Shown piece by piece: positions 41,819-52,600 of a stretch of 64,000 nt of DNA. The stretch lies in contig JAJZMX010000004.1 in NCBI GenBank assembly GCA_021848145.1, positions 248,001 to 312,000 on the forward strand, in the 5' to 3' direction. The notes beneath the pieces were generated by a model, which was not told the DNA's origin, searched no databases, and saw only the letters and a program-made list of their open reading frames with translations. Numbering within the stretch: the first letter of the stretch is position 1; every line of letters begins with the position of its first letter. Source of the DNA: a bacterium (GTDB lineage Bacteria > Patescibacteriota > Saccharimonadia > Saccharimonadales > UBA4665). Both the position numbers and the translations under genes were made by a program.

Positions 41819-42637
41819 ATGAAAGTTTATTTAATTGTTTGCGAAATGGAAGATTTAAATTTTGAAAATAATTTCGCCTTTAGTGTGTATGGCGAAGGTG
41901 ATCTAGAGTATTCGTATGAATTGATGGATAGCTTAGTTGCCAACAACAATGCGATTAGGGTATTAGAACAGAGGATAGCTAATGGAGATAATAATCCATC
42001 AACTAATGAAATGAAAAATGATCTATATAACCATCGGTTTAATTTAATTGATGAAATTGGCGGGTTATTAGTTGCAGCTAGCGATGAAGCTACTAGGGAT
42101 AAGAGTTTATGCACATCTCAATCTGTGGCAGTTGCGTATTTTGATTTTCTTTATAAACAATACGAAGGAAAAGAAGAAGATATTCAAGATAACGTCTTAG
42201 GAAGATATGCCCTAGCTGCTTTACTAAGACTCCAGTCAATGATGAAATGCGTCCCTATTGTTACAGATATAGACTACAGGCCCAGAGGAGGTGTAATCGT
42301 TTCTCAACCTAATGTGAGGATATATGAATCTGAAGATGACGAAGATCCGTATTGGCCAGAGGACTTATCTACAGTTAAGTTACAGGGATCGATTAAATTG
42401 TATTACTTCGATAGAACTAAAAAAGTACGCTTTGGATTAGATTCGCTTGATCAAATGCGTATAGGTAGTAGATCTATCAATAGATATATTGAAGAAGTTG
42501 CTAGTGATAAAGAAATAGTTGACCCACAATTGTACTTAAAAAATGTACTGCCCATCGCAAATTTTTATAAGCCACATGTTATAGACGACCCTGTATTAAA
42601 CGGAGAGATTGACCTAACACCAGTGATTAGCCTCTAG
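41819..42637 (+). CDS. Orphan protein inserted between tuf and fusA
   Basis: A 272-residue, acidic, probably soluble protein ([39 protein letters not shown]...). The first half looks helical, and the second half has short strands and a [11 protein letters not shown] stretch near 180-190. No signal peptide, membrane span or known motif is seen, and I do not recognise the family. It runs opposite to all neighbours, has its own promoter, and its last 11 bases overlap the fusA 3' end. Base composition (more A/T and Asn/Asp/Tyr codons) differs from the translation genes around it, so later insertion is plausible. Confidence 0.7.
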   Translation: MKVYLIVCEMEDLNFENNFAFSVYGEGDLEYSYELMDSLVANNNAIRVLEQRIANGDNNPSTNEMKNDLYNHRFNLIDEIGGLLVAASDEATRDKSLCTSQSVAVAYFDFLYKQYEGKEEDIQDNVLGRYALAALLRLQSMMKCVPIVTDIDYRPRGGVIVSQPNVRIYESEDDEDPYWPEDLSTVKLQGSIKLYYFDRTKKVRFGLDSLDQMRIGSRSINRYIEEVASDKEIVDPQLYLKNVLPIANFYKPHVIDDPVLNGEIDLTPVISL

Positions 42638-44717
42638 CGTTTTTTGAAACTATAGACTCTGTTATTTGGGAGGGTACGTCTGCGTAATGGTCTAATTCCA
42701 TCGATGAACTAGCACGTCCCTGTGTCATTGAGCGAAGGTTTGTCGTATATCCAAACATTTCGCCGAGTGGCACAAAAGCAGTTATTTCTTTTACGCCTGA
42801 ACTTAAGTCTTCCATACTTTCGATTCTTCCACGTTTTGAATTTAAGTCACCAATGACGTCACCCATGAATTCTTCAGGACAGACTACTACTAATTTCATT
42901 ACTGGCTCAAGCAGTACTGGGTTTGCTTTTTTTACGCCTTCTTGTAAAGCCATAGAGCCTGCGATTGAAAAAGCCATTTCTGATGAGTCTACTTCGTGGT
43001 AGCTTCCGTCGTAAAGTTCGGCTTTAATATCTACTACTGGATATCCAGCAACGACTCCGTTAGACATAGCCTCTTCTATGCCTTTTTTGACTGCAGGTAT
43101 GTATTCGCTGGGTATTACACCACCTTTAATAGAGTTGATGAATTCAAAACCTGATCCTGCTTCGTTGGGTGATAATCTCAACCACACATCGCCATACTGA
43201 CCACGGCCACCACTTTGTCGTATAAACTTTCCCTGTACCTCGACGTTATCCTTTCGGATGGTCTCACGGTAGGCAACTTGAGGCTGACCAACGTTCGCTT
43301 CGACATTAAACTCTCGCTTCATTCGATCAACAATTATTTCAAGGTGTAATTCGCCCATTCCGCTAATTATTGTCTGACCGGTCTCTTCGTCTACATGAAT
43401 TCTAAACGTAGGGTCCTCTTCAGCCAAACGCTGTAATGCAGTACTCATTTTTTCTTGGTCTGCTTTGGTCTTAGGCTCAATAGCAATAGAAACTGGAGGC
43501 TCGGGAAATGTTATGCTTTCAAGAACAATTGCATTATTAGTATCGCTCAACGTATTACCGGTCGTAGTACCTTTAAGACCAACTATGGCAGCAATGTCAC
43601 CGGCAGACACTGATTCTACATCCTCGCGTTTATCTGCCTGCATCCTTACAATTCGCCCAACCCTTTCCTTTTCGTTGGTAGTACTATTTAGAATGTAGCT
43701 GCCAGCAAGCAACTTACCGGAATAAACTCTAAAGTATGCTAACTTACCAACAAATGGATCGGTCGCAATTTTAAATGCCAATGCAGCAAATGGATCATTA
43801 ACGTCTGGTTTTCTTTCTATCTCATCACCAGACTTTGGGTGTTTGCCCCACGTAGAGCCTCTTTCAATTGGGCTTGGCAATAAGTCAGTAATTAAGTCTA
43901 ACACCTTCTCTACAATTACACCTCTTCCGTCGCCACCTGTAACTGGGAAGAATTTACCTGAAAGCGTAGCATACCTAACGGCGTGTCGAATCTCGTCTTC
44001 GCTCATACCTTCTTCGCCGACATCAAGGTATTTCTCCAGCATACCTTCGTCCTCGGCAACCGCGTTCTCAACTAGTAATGAACGGTAACGCTTAGCCTCC
44101 TCAAGCATGTCTTCTGGTATATCTCCGATAACCAACTCATGATCTGTAAAATCTTTGTAGGTGTAGGTTTTCATGGTAATGAGATCGACCACACCATTAA
44201 TCGATTGTTCAAAGCCAATTGGCAAATGAATTGGGAAAGCTTGTTTACTTAAACGGTGGTGAATCGATTCAAGCGATTTATAAAAATCGCCACCAGTTTG
44301 ATTTATTTTATTAATAAAACAAATTCGAGGAACGTTATATTTGTCAGCTTGTCGCCAAACAGTTTCTGACTGGCTTTCTACGCCCATCTTGCCGTCAAAT
44401 ACCACTACAGCGCCATCAAGGACTCTAAGGCTTCGTTCAACTTCAACGGTGAAGTCGATATGCCCAGGAGTATCGATTATGTTAATCTGATGGTCTTTCC
44501 AATAGCAGGTAACTGCAGCTGAAACAATTGTTATACCGCGTTCCCTTTCTTGAGCCATCCAGTCAGTAGTCGTCTCGCCTTCATGAACCGCACCGATTTT
44601 GTGCTTTAGGCCTGTTCTATAAAGAATACCTTCTGTGGTCGTAGTTTTGCCAGCGTCAATATGGGCAATAATACCTATGTTACGTAGTTTCTCAATTGGA
44701 TATGCTTTTGTTGCCAT
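42627..44717 (-). CDS. fusA: Elongation factor G
   Basis: EF-G drives translocation and, with RRF, ribosome recycling. The 696 residues contain the G domain ([61 protein letters not shown]) and domains II-V through [32 protein letters not shown]. Lies 32 bases after rpsG. Confidence 0.98.
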   Translation of the reverse strand: MATKAYPIEKLRNIGIIAHIDAGKTTTTEGILYRTGLKHKIGAVHEGETTTDWMAQERERGITIVSAAVTCYWKDHQINIIDTPGHIDFTVEVERSLRVLDGAVVVFDGKMGVESQSETVWRQADKYNVPRICFINKINQTGGDFYKSLESIHHRLSKQAFPIHLPIGFEQSINGVVDLITMKTYTYKDFTDHELVIGDIPEDMLEEAKRYRSLLVENAVAEDEGMLEKYLDVGEEGMSEDEIRHAVRYATLSGKFFPVTGGDGRGVIVEKVLDLITDLLPSPIERGSTWGKHPKSGDEIERKPDVNDPFAALAFKIATDPFVGKLAYFRVYSGKLLAGSYILNSTTNEKERVGRIVRMQADKREDVESVSAGDIAAIVGLKGTTTGNTLSDTNNAIVLESITFPEPPVSIAIEPKTKADQEKMSTALQRLAEEDPTFRIHVDEETGQTIISGMGELHLEIIVDRMKREFNVEANVGQPQVAYRETIRKDNVEVQGKFIRQSGGRGQYGDVWLRLSPNEAGSGFEFINSIKGGVIPSEYIPAVKKGIEEAMSNGVVAGYPVVDIKAELYDGSYHEVDSSEMAFSIAGSMALQEGVKKANPVLLEPVMKLVVVCPEEFMGDVIGDLNSKRGRIESMEDLSSGVKEITAFVPLGEMFGYTTNLRSMTQGRASSSMELDHYADVPSQITESIVSKNARG

Positions 44718-44749
44718 TTAGTTTCTTAATTCCTGTAATTAATAGATAA

Positions 44750-45229
44750 TTAACCCCTGGCAAAATGTGCAAAGGCTCTGTTAGCTTCCGCCATCTTATG
44801 GGTATCTTCTTTTTTCTTAACTGCCGCACCTTGCCCGTTATAAGCATCTTGTAATTCAGCTGCTAGTCGATCAGACATTGGCATACCATTTCTAGCTCTC
44901 GACGCTTGGACTAGCCACATAATTGTTAAATGTGTTTGCCTTTGGCCTTTTACTTCAAATGGAATTTGGTAATTAGCACCACCTACTCGACGGGAGCGTG
45001 TTTCCATATGGGGCTGTATATTCTTATAAGCCTGTTCAAAAACATCAAGTGGGTTATCTACCTTAAGTTTGTCGGCTGCTTTTTGCATAGCAGTATATAC
45101 AATACGTTCAGCCAGTTGTTTTTTACCATTAACCATTATCCTGTTAATAAGCCTCTGTACCTGGACGCTGTTATATAATCTATCAGGATCAATTGGGCGC
45201 ACTAAAGTCTTGGTCTTCTTACGTGGCAT
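44750..45229 (-). CDS. rpsG: Ribosomal protein S7
   Basis: 30S head assembly initiator S7, 159 residues. MPRKKTKTLVRPIDPDRLYNSVQVQRLINRIMVNGKKQLAERIVYTAM and YQIPFEVKGQRQTHLTIMWLVQASR are typical. Five bases after rpsL. Confidence 0.97.
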   Translation of the reverse strand: MPRKKTKTLVRPIDPDRLYNSVQVQRLINRIMVNGKKQLAERIVYTAMQKAADKLKVDNPLDVFEQAYKNIQPHMETRSRRVGGANYQIPFEVKGQRQTHLTIMWLVQASRARNGMPMSDRLAAELQDAYNGQGAAVKKKEDTHKMAEANRAFAHFARG

Positions 45230-45234
45230 CGCTT

Positions 45235-45642
45235 CTAACCTTTCTTGGCGCCATACTTACTGCGCCCTTGCTTACGGTTACTAACACCTTGAAGATCCAA
45301 GGATCCACGTACAATGTGATATCGCACACCAGGAAGGTCCTTAACCCTACCCCCACGTACTAAGACAACAGCATGCTCTTGAAGATTGTGTCCTTCACCA
45401 CCAATGTACGCCCAAACTTCATATCCGTTCGTTAAACGCACTCGTGCGACTTTTCTGAGTGCTGAGTTAGGTTTCTTCGGAGTTTTTGTAGTAACTTTAA
45501 TACAGACGCCACGCTTAAAGGGTGATGGCTTTTCATAGTTTGTAGTATTTAGGTTGTTCACTACACGTTGCATTGCGGGTGACTTACTCTTGTGGGTCAC
45601 TTTACTGCGTGGTTTACGTACCAATTGGTTAATTGTTGGCAT
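45235..45642 (-). CDS. rpsL: Ribosomal protein S12
   Basis: 30S decoding protein S12, 135 residues. [72 protein letters not shown] are diagnostic. The lysine of KKPNS and the GGRVKDLPG loop match streptomycin-sensitive forms. AAGGAGAA lies 9 bases before the ATG. It starts the rpsL-rpsG-fusA unit after a 189-base gap. Confidence 0.97.
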   Translation of the reverse strand: MPTINQLVRKPRSKVTHKSKSPAMQRVVNNLNTTNYEKPSPFKRGVCIKVTTKTPKKPNSALRKVARVRLTNGYEVWAYIGGEGHNLQEHAVVLVRGGRVKDLPGVRYHIVRGSLDLQGVSNRKQGRSKYGAKKG

Positions 45643-45812
45643 TAGACTATTATTCTCCTTGTTTCTTAGATAGGATATCTGATCTACTGCTGCGACCTGA
45701 TAAAATCTGGATTTGCCAACTTCCGCAGATTTACTCAGACTGGCTCAAACCAGATATTCACTGTCTAAGTTGCTTATATACTTTAAACTTATTTAGTTTA
45801 GGCTAAATTTTA

Positions 45813-45830
45813 CCAGATAAGCCCATCTGG
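45813..45830 (-). terminator. Hairpin right after rpoC
   Basis: A 6-bp stem CCAGAT/ATCTGG with a 6-base loop, two bases after the rpoC stop, followed by TAAAATTT. The broken T-run makes it a weak terminator or a 3'-end stabiliser rather than a strong stop. Confidence 0.4.
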
Positions 45831-45831
45831 A

Positions 45832-48800
45832 TCAACTGACGTAGGAGTTTTCCTCTTCGACCTCGACTTCTTCAAACTCTTTTTCTTCTACAAACCCCGT
45901 ACCGACAGGTATCTTGCGTCCTAAAATCACATTCTCTTTAAGTCCGAACAATTTATCTACCTTGCCTGATGTTGCGGCAGCGATCAGTACTCTCGTTGTG
46001 TCTTGGAACGATGCTGCAGACAAGAATGAATCTGTAGATAATGAAGCCTTCGTAATACCAAGTAGTAATTGGACATATCTTGCTGGCTGTTTACCTTCAG
46101 ATACTAATTTTTCGTTAGTTTCACTAACTGCTAACTTAGAAACTACGTCTCCTGTTACGAATTCGCTATCACCACTATCTTCAATCTGAACCCGGCTAAA
46201 CATTTGTCTTACAATTATTTCAAGATGTTTATCGGCAATGTTTTGGCCTTGGCCGACAAATATCTTCAGTATCTCATTCATTATGTATCGCTGGGTTGAC
46301 TCAACACCCTGTAAGCGCATAAGGTCATGTAAATTAATTGATCCACCTGTTATGCGTTGCCCGGCAACTACCTGGTCTCCGTCTTTAACTAGAAGCTGTT
46401 TAAAACCAGGAATTTCGTAACGTACTACGCTTTGGCTTGTAGGAGTAATGATGATTGAAGTGTCTGTTAGATTAATCTTACCGGACATTGGCGCAACTAA
46501 TGGTTCACTGCCATTTTCATTTGTAGCAATTACATCTCCAACAGAAACGTCACTACCACTAGCCAGCTTAGGCTGGCGTCCACTTAGTTCAAATGTAAGT
46601 TTTTCCTTATCGTTAGCGGTAACTTGTACGATATAGTGGTCTCCCTCTTCCCAGGCATTAACTGTACCGCTAATGTCCGTTAAGAAAGCTACACCCTTCG
46701 GAGATCGAACTTCAAACAATTCTTCAATACGACTTAACCCTTGTGCTGAATCGTCGGCTACGACGGCACCGGAACGGTGCTTAGAGTCTAAACTTAATTG
46801 CGTTCCAGGTTCGCCGATACTTTGGGCGGCAATAACTCCAATCGGATGATGATCATTTACTAATTCACCGGTAGCAGGATCCATACCATAGCTGCGGCGA
46901 GGTACGCCACGTACATTCGTGCAAGATAAGGCGCTCATTATCTTCACGCCGTCTAGCTTTTGGTCATCGTCAATTGCTTGAGCTATATCTGCAGTGATTA
47001 GTTCACCATGTTTAACATGCTTTCCAATATCTTCAGCAGCGTAACGGCCAATTAGCCTAGATGCATAACTGATACCTATTTCCTCCGCATCAGACCTTAG
47101 CATCGCAAAACCTGGGTCAGTAAGGTCATCATCGATAGTGAATACGTCTTGGGATACATCCACTAAACGTCTAGTGAGGTATCCAGCATCAGCTGTTTTT
47201 AGGGCAATATCGATCAAAGCTTTTCTAGTACCTCTAGTACCCGTAAAGTACTCAAGAGGTGTTAAGCCACTTATATAGTTTGATCTAACAGGGAGCTCTA
47301 TTGTCCTTCCGGCCGCGTCCTGTAGTACGCCTAACATTCCTACTGAAGCTTTCATCTGAGAGATACTTCCTCTAGCTCCAGATATAAAGGCTATAGCCAT
47401 TGAGGAATCTTTATCTACCATCTGTTCAGCCAACAAGTCTTGGATTTGGTTCTCAACCTTTGTCCAGTTATCTACTGTCAACCTTGCTCTTTCATCATCG
47501 GTAATGAAGCCTTGTTCATACTGTTCAGAAATGGCAGCTGAACGTTCATCGCCGGCACTAATGAGTTCATCCATGCCTTCAACTTTTTCAAAATCGCTCA
47601 TGCCCATACTTAAGCCTGAGATAGTTGCATATCGGAACCCAAGATCTTTCAATTCGTCTGCAATTAATGCTGTCTTTTCCTGTCCGTATTTAGCATAAAC
47701 ACTAGCCATAACAGCTTGTAAGCGTTTCTTTGTCATAGGCTCATCTTGATATGGGAAATCTTCGGGAAACGTTTCGTTAAAGAACAGCCTACCCGCTGTA
47801 GTAGTTCGAATTTCGCCCCTGAAAGAAACTCTAACAAACGACTGCAGGTTAATTTTACCTTTGTCGAGGGCTAGAATAACTTCATCTATACTACTAAATG
47901 CGGTCACTTCTTCACTTTGACCTGGACGTACATACGTTAAAAAGTAACACCCTAAGACAATATCTTGTTCAATATGCAGAATTGGTGATCCGTCAGCCGG
48001 TTTAAGTAAGTTTCGATTTGAGGCCATAATGTTTTTGGCTTCTTCCTGGGCTTCATCGCTTAACGGTAAGTGAACTGCCATTTGGTCACCATCAAAGTCT
48101 GCGTTGAATCCTCTACAGACTAGTGGGTGTAATTGAATCGCCCTACCTTCAATCAAGACAGGCTGGAAAGCCTGGATACTTAATCTGTGAAGGCTTGGGG
48201 CACGGTTTAGGAGTACGTACTTACCCTTAATTACCTCATCTAAAGCATCCCAAACTACGGTTTCGCTAAGCTCAATTAATCGAGTTGCGCTGCGTATGTT
48301 GTGTGCGTGTTCTTTAGATATTAGCTCACCAATAACGAATGGCTTAAATAACTCTAAGGCCATCATTTTCGGTAGTCCACATTGGTTAATCTTTAGCTCT
48401 GGTCCAGCAACGATAACTGATCTTCCCGAGTAGTCAACTCGCTTGCCTAACAGGTTCTGACGGAACCTTCCCTGCTTTCCTTTAAGCATGTCAGATAATG
48501 ATTTTAATCTGCGCCGTTGTCCAGTAGCAGCAACTGCTCTACCGCTTCTAGCGGCAGAATTATCAATTAACGCGTCGATTGCCTCTTGTAACATTCTCTG
48601 TTCGTTACGTCTAATTACTTCTGGTGCGTTTAAGTCAATTAGCTTCTTTAGCCGATTGTTACGATTAATGACTCTTCTGTATAAATCGTTTAAATCGCTG
48701 GTTGCAAACCGACCACCTGTTAACTGAACCATGGGTCTTAAATCGGGAGGGATAACCGGAAGTATCGAAATACACATGCTACCGGGCTGAATTCCAGCAC

Positions 48801-49656
48801 GTTGAATACTTTCCAATAAGCGGAGCCTTTTCATTAAACGTTTGCGGCGTTGTCCTTTAGCATCTTCTGTCTCAGCAGTTAAGTCGTCTATTAACTTAGA
48901 TAAATTAATTTCGTCTAGTAACTCCTTAAGTGCAGACCCACCCATGCCAACTTTAACAATAGATTGTAGTTCATCTGGCAATGCCCTATAGTCTGTTTCG
49001 CTAATAAGACTTAGTCTTACTAGACCTTTAACCTGGTCATGATAGGTTTCAAAATCTTTTGTAAGATCTTCGAGTTCTTTAGTTTGCATTTCGGCCAATG
49101 CTTTAACGTTAGCCTCTGGGTTTTCAGCCTCTTTTTCAAAACGAAGTTTAATTGCTTCCTTTGCTGCATTGAACTCTGCTTCTTTATCACTAAATAACTT
49201 GTCTCTTTTTTCTTCATCTACGGAGATGATGACATAGCTAGCAAAGTATGCAATACGCTCTAGATTCTTAACAGTCATGCCTAAAATTAGACCCATCGCA
49301 CTTGGAGTGCCTCTCAAAAACCAAATATGCGCAACAGGGACGGCGAGATTAATGTGCCCCATTCGCTCACGCCTAACAATACTTTTAGTAACCAATTCTC
49401 CGTTTTTATCTACAGCTGCTTCCCGGCTTCTTACACCCTTATATTTAGCATCATGTGGGTTAATGTCCTTAACTGGACCAAATATCCTTTCACAAAATAG
49501 GCCATCTCTTTCTGGTTTTTGTGTACGGTAGTTAATAGTTTCCGGTTTGGTAACTTCACCGTAACTCCATTCCAAAATGTCGGCAGGGCTAGCAATAGCT
49601 AATCTAACTGCATCAAAATCGGCAATATCTGTTCCATAAATGTAATTTTGTGCCAT
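45832..49656 (-). CDS. rpoC: RNA polymerase beta-prime subunit, zinc sites lost
   Basis: Beta prime holds the active site of RNA polymerase. The 1274 residues include NADFDGDQMAVHLPLS with the three catalytic aspartates, the bridge helix and trigger loop region (HHPIGVIAAQSIGEPGTQL). The N-terminal zinc ribbon (four Cys after FCERIFGP) is replaced by DINPHDAKYKGVRSREAAVDKNGELVT at about 64-90, with no Cys. The second zinc site keeps one Cys only (LSCTNVRGVPRRSYG). It abuts rpoB with no gap and ends in TGA, showing UGA is a stop. Confidence 0.98.
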   Translation of the reverse strand: MAQNYIYGTDIADFDAVRLAIASPADILEWSYGEVTKPETINYRTQKPERDGLFCERIFGPVKDINPHDAKYKGVRSREAAVDKNGELVTKSIVRRERMGHINLAVPVAHIWFLRGTPSAMGLILGMTVKNLERIAYFASYVIISVDEEKRDKLFSDKEAEFNAAKEAIKLRFEKEAENPEANVKALAEMQTKELEDLTKDFETYHDQVKGLVRLSLISETDYRALPDELQSIVKVGMGGSALKELLDEINLSKLIDDLTAETEDAKGQRRKRLMKRLRLLESIQRAGIQPGSMCISILPVIPPDLRPMVQLTGGRFATSDLNDLYRRVINRNNRLKKLIDLNAPEVIRRNEQRMLQEAIDALIDNSAARSGRAVAATGQRRRLKSLSDMLKGKQGRFRQNLLGKRVDYSGRSVIVAGPELKINQCGLPKMMALELFKPFVIGELISKEHAHNIRSATRLIELSETVVWDALDEVIKGKYVLLNRAPSLHRLSIQAFQPVLIEGRAIQLHPLVCRGFNADFDGDQMAVHLPLSDEAQEEAKNIMASNRNLLKPADGSPILHIEQDIVLGCYFLTYVRPGQSEEVTAFSSIDEVILALDKGKINLQSFVRVSFRGEIRTTTAGRLFFNETFPEDFPYQDEPMTKKRLQAVMASVYAKYGQEKTALIADELKDLGFRYATISGLSMGMSDFEKVEGMDELISAGDERSAAISEQYEQGFITDDERARLTVDNWTKVENQIQDLLAEQMVDKDSSMAIAFISGARGSISQMKASVGMLGVLQDAAGRTIELPVRSNYISGLTPLEYFTGTRGTRKALIDIALKTADAGYLTRRLVDVSQDVFTIDDDLTDPGFAMLRSDAEEIGISYASRLIGRYAAEDIGKHVKHGELITADIAQAIDDDQKLDGVKIMSALSCTNVRGVPRRSYGMDPATGELVNDHHPIGVIAAQSIGEPGTQLSLDSKHRSGAVVADDSAQGLSRIEELFEVRSPKGVAFLTDISGTVNAWEEGDHYIVQVTANDKEKLTFELSGRQPKLASGSDVSVGDVIATNENGSEPLVAPMSGKINLTDTSIIITPTSQSVVRYEIPGFKQLLVKDGDQVVAGQRITGGSINLHDLMRLQGVESTQRYIMNEILKIFVGQGQNIADKHLEIIVRQMFSRVQIEDSGDSEFVTGDVVSKLAVSETNEKLVSEGKQPARYVQLLLGITKASLSTDSFLSAASFQDTTRVLIAAATSGKVDKLFGLKENVILGRKIPVGTGFVEEKEFEEVEVEEENSYVS

Positions 49657-52600
49657 TTAAGCCTCCTCTCCTTCTGCCACATCTTCATCGACAGAATTAT
49701 CATCTCCGCTTACAACCGTAGTTACGCCATCATCTGGCATAGCGCTTTTGCTATCACCTTCAATCTCGACAATGTCAAACTCGTCACCGATCGTTTCCTC
49801 GGTGACATCTATATCTGAAATTACTGGATCCGGTACACTAATGCTACTTAAACTAGACGCTTCATCTTGAACGCTAGTTGCTAAGACCTCTTCAGCATCG
49901 ACGATTTCAGCTTCTTTGATTAAGTCAACTTTCAACCCTAGTCCTTGTAGCTCTTTAACTAATACGTTAAAGCTTTCTGGAACCTTAGGACCTACAATGT
50001 CTGTACGTTTAATGATAGACTCGTAAGCTTTGCTACGACCATAAACATCATCAGACTTTAATGTCAGCATTTCCTGTAACGTAGTCGCTGCGCCAAATGC
50101 TTCTAGCGCCCATACCTCCATTTCGCCGAATCGCTGACCACCATTTTGAGCTTTACCACCTAGAGGTTGTTGCGTAACCATTGTGTATGGACCGGTTGAT
50201 CGTGCATGTATCTTATCCGCGACCATGTGGTTTAGCTTAATTATGTACATACTTCCTACGGTGGTGCGTTCTTTAAATGATTCACCTGTACGGCCGTCGT
50301 ACAGTTGTTGCTTACCATCACGAGGATGACCTGCTTCTTCCAGTAAATCTTGAATTTTTTCTTCTGAAACACCATTAAATGACGGGCTTGCAACATGTAT
50401 GCCCAAAGCACGCGCAGCCATTCCAAGGTGTGTTTCGAAAAGCTGTCCAATATTCATTCTTGATGGAACACCTAAAGGATTCAAGATTATATCTACAGGA
50501 GTTCCATCTTCCATGAAAGGCATGTCTTCGACCGGTAGAATTCGCGCAATAACACCCTTATTTCCATGACGACCGCCTAACTTATCACCTACAGATATCT
50601 TTCGCATTTGGGCAACAAAAACTTGAATTTGCATGATAACGCCAGCTTTAAGTTCATGCCCATTTTCGCGACTGAATATCTTTACGCCAACAACCTTACC
50701 ATGCTTACCATTACTCATTCTTTGCGAAGTATCTCGTACCTCTTTAGCCTTTTCACCGAAAATGGCCCGCAAAAGCCTTTCTTCTGAGCTAAGTTCTTGT
50801 TCGCCTTTTGGCGTGATCTTTCCTACTAATATGTCTCCTGGATGAACTTCTGCACCTATGCGCACGATCCCATCCTCATCCAAATGCCTGAGTGTCTCTT
50901 CCGATACATTAGGTATATCTCTAGTAACAATTTCAGGACCAAGTTTTGTTTCTCTAACTTCAATCATGAAGTCAACAATATGAATTGAAGTCAGTGTGTC
51001 ATCTTCCACAAGTTTTCTAGAAATGATAATAGCGTCTTCGAAGTTATATCCGGACCATGGCATAAAAGCAACGACTAGATCTTTACCTAACGCTAACTCA
51101 CCATTAGCAATCGACATTCCTTCAGCAAGAACATCTCCAGCTTTAACGATATCTCCGCTATTAACTACAACTTTTTGGTTGATTGAAGTACCCTCATTGC
51201 TTCGTACAAAATGGAGTGGTTCATAAGTTTTATTACTACCATCCTTGTACTTCACAATAATGTTATTTGCGGTCGCACTTACTACTTCGCCATCACCTTC
51301 AGCAAGAATTACTTGACCGGTATTTAATGCCGCGGATCTTTCAAGCCCTGTACCTACAATTGGTGATCGTGGTTGTATTAAAGGAACAGCCTGCCTTTGC
51401 TGGTTGCTGCCCATTAATGAACGATACACATAATTTTTCTCTATAAATGGAATTAGTCCGGCACTGCTACCTATGATCTGGTTCATAGATGCGTCCATGT
51501 AATTTATATCGTTAGCATCTACCTCACCGGAATTAAGCCGACTCCTAGCGCTAATTCTGTCGTTAACAAAATATCCATTTTCGTCGATATCGTTACCAGC
51601 ACCAGCAATTACAGCAGCTTCTTCCTCAGCGGCGTCAAGATAAGCAACTTCTTTCGTCACACGGGCTTTAACTGGCCATGTGATTTGATTTTTAACCTTA
51701 GCTAATTTTTCGGCGTCGGATTTAGTAATAGTCTTGCCCGCTTTAACCAGTACCTTGCCAGACTCATCAACGAAATCTATTGCTGCAATATGACCTTCTA
51801 TGTCTTTATAGGTCGCTGAGTTAATTACTTTTCGGTATGGTGTTTCAATGAACCCGTAATCATTTACTCGAGCGTAATTAGCCAGATTCAATACCAAACC
51901 AATATTTGCTCCTTCTGGAGTCTCAACTGCGCATATTCTTCCATAGTGAGTTGCATGAGCATCCCTAACTTCAAAACCTGCACGCTCTCGGCTTAAACCG
52001 CCAGGGCCCATTGAACTTAAGCGTCTTTTATGTGCAAGCTCGCTAAGTGGATTAATTTGATCCATGAACTGGCTAAGCTGGCTTGATGCAAAAAACTCTC
52101 TAACTGCGGCAACTACTGGTCTAGCATTTATTAGCTGAGATGGTTGAACTGCCTCAATATCACTCATGCTCATGCGGTCTTTTGTATTTCGTTCCATCCT
52201 TAATAGACCGATACGGAATTGACGTTGAACTAACTCGCCGACTAACTTGATTCTACGGTTTGCTAAGCTGTCGATATCGTCTGCTGGTTCCTGAGTGTTA
52301 TTTAGTCTAATTATCTCAGCAACTATAGCGATGATGTCTTCCAGCCTAAGAATACGGTTTTCGATTGTATTAGGTACATCAAGATTTAAACGTTTATTAA
52401 TCTTGTATCGTCCTACTCGAGAGAAATCAAAACGCTTAAAATCATAAAACATGTGCTCTATGAGTCCACGGGCATTTTCTACGGTAGCTAGATCTCCGGG
52501 TCTTAATCTTCGGTAAACCTCAATTAAAGCATCATTTTGTCCATGAGTTGGATCTTTTTCTAAAGTCGCCTCTAGATAGTTGGTTTGACCACTATCCACA

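Noticed and set aside
46832-46930. UGA recoding as glycine, as in Gracilibacteria/Absconditabacteria
   Set aside because: Conserved glycines use GGN codons, rpoC and the GT4 gene end properly at TGA, and no gene needs UGA read-through.
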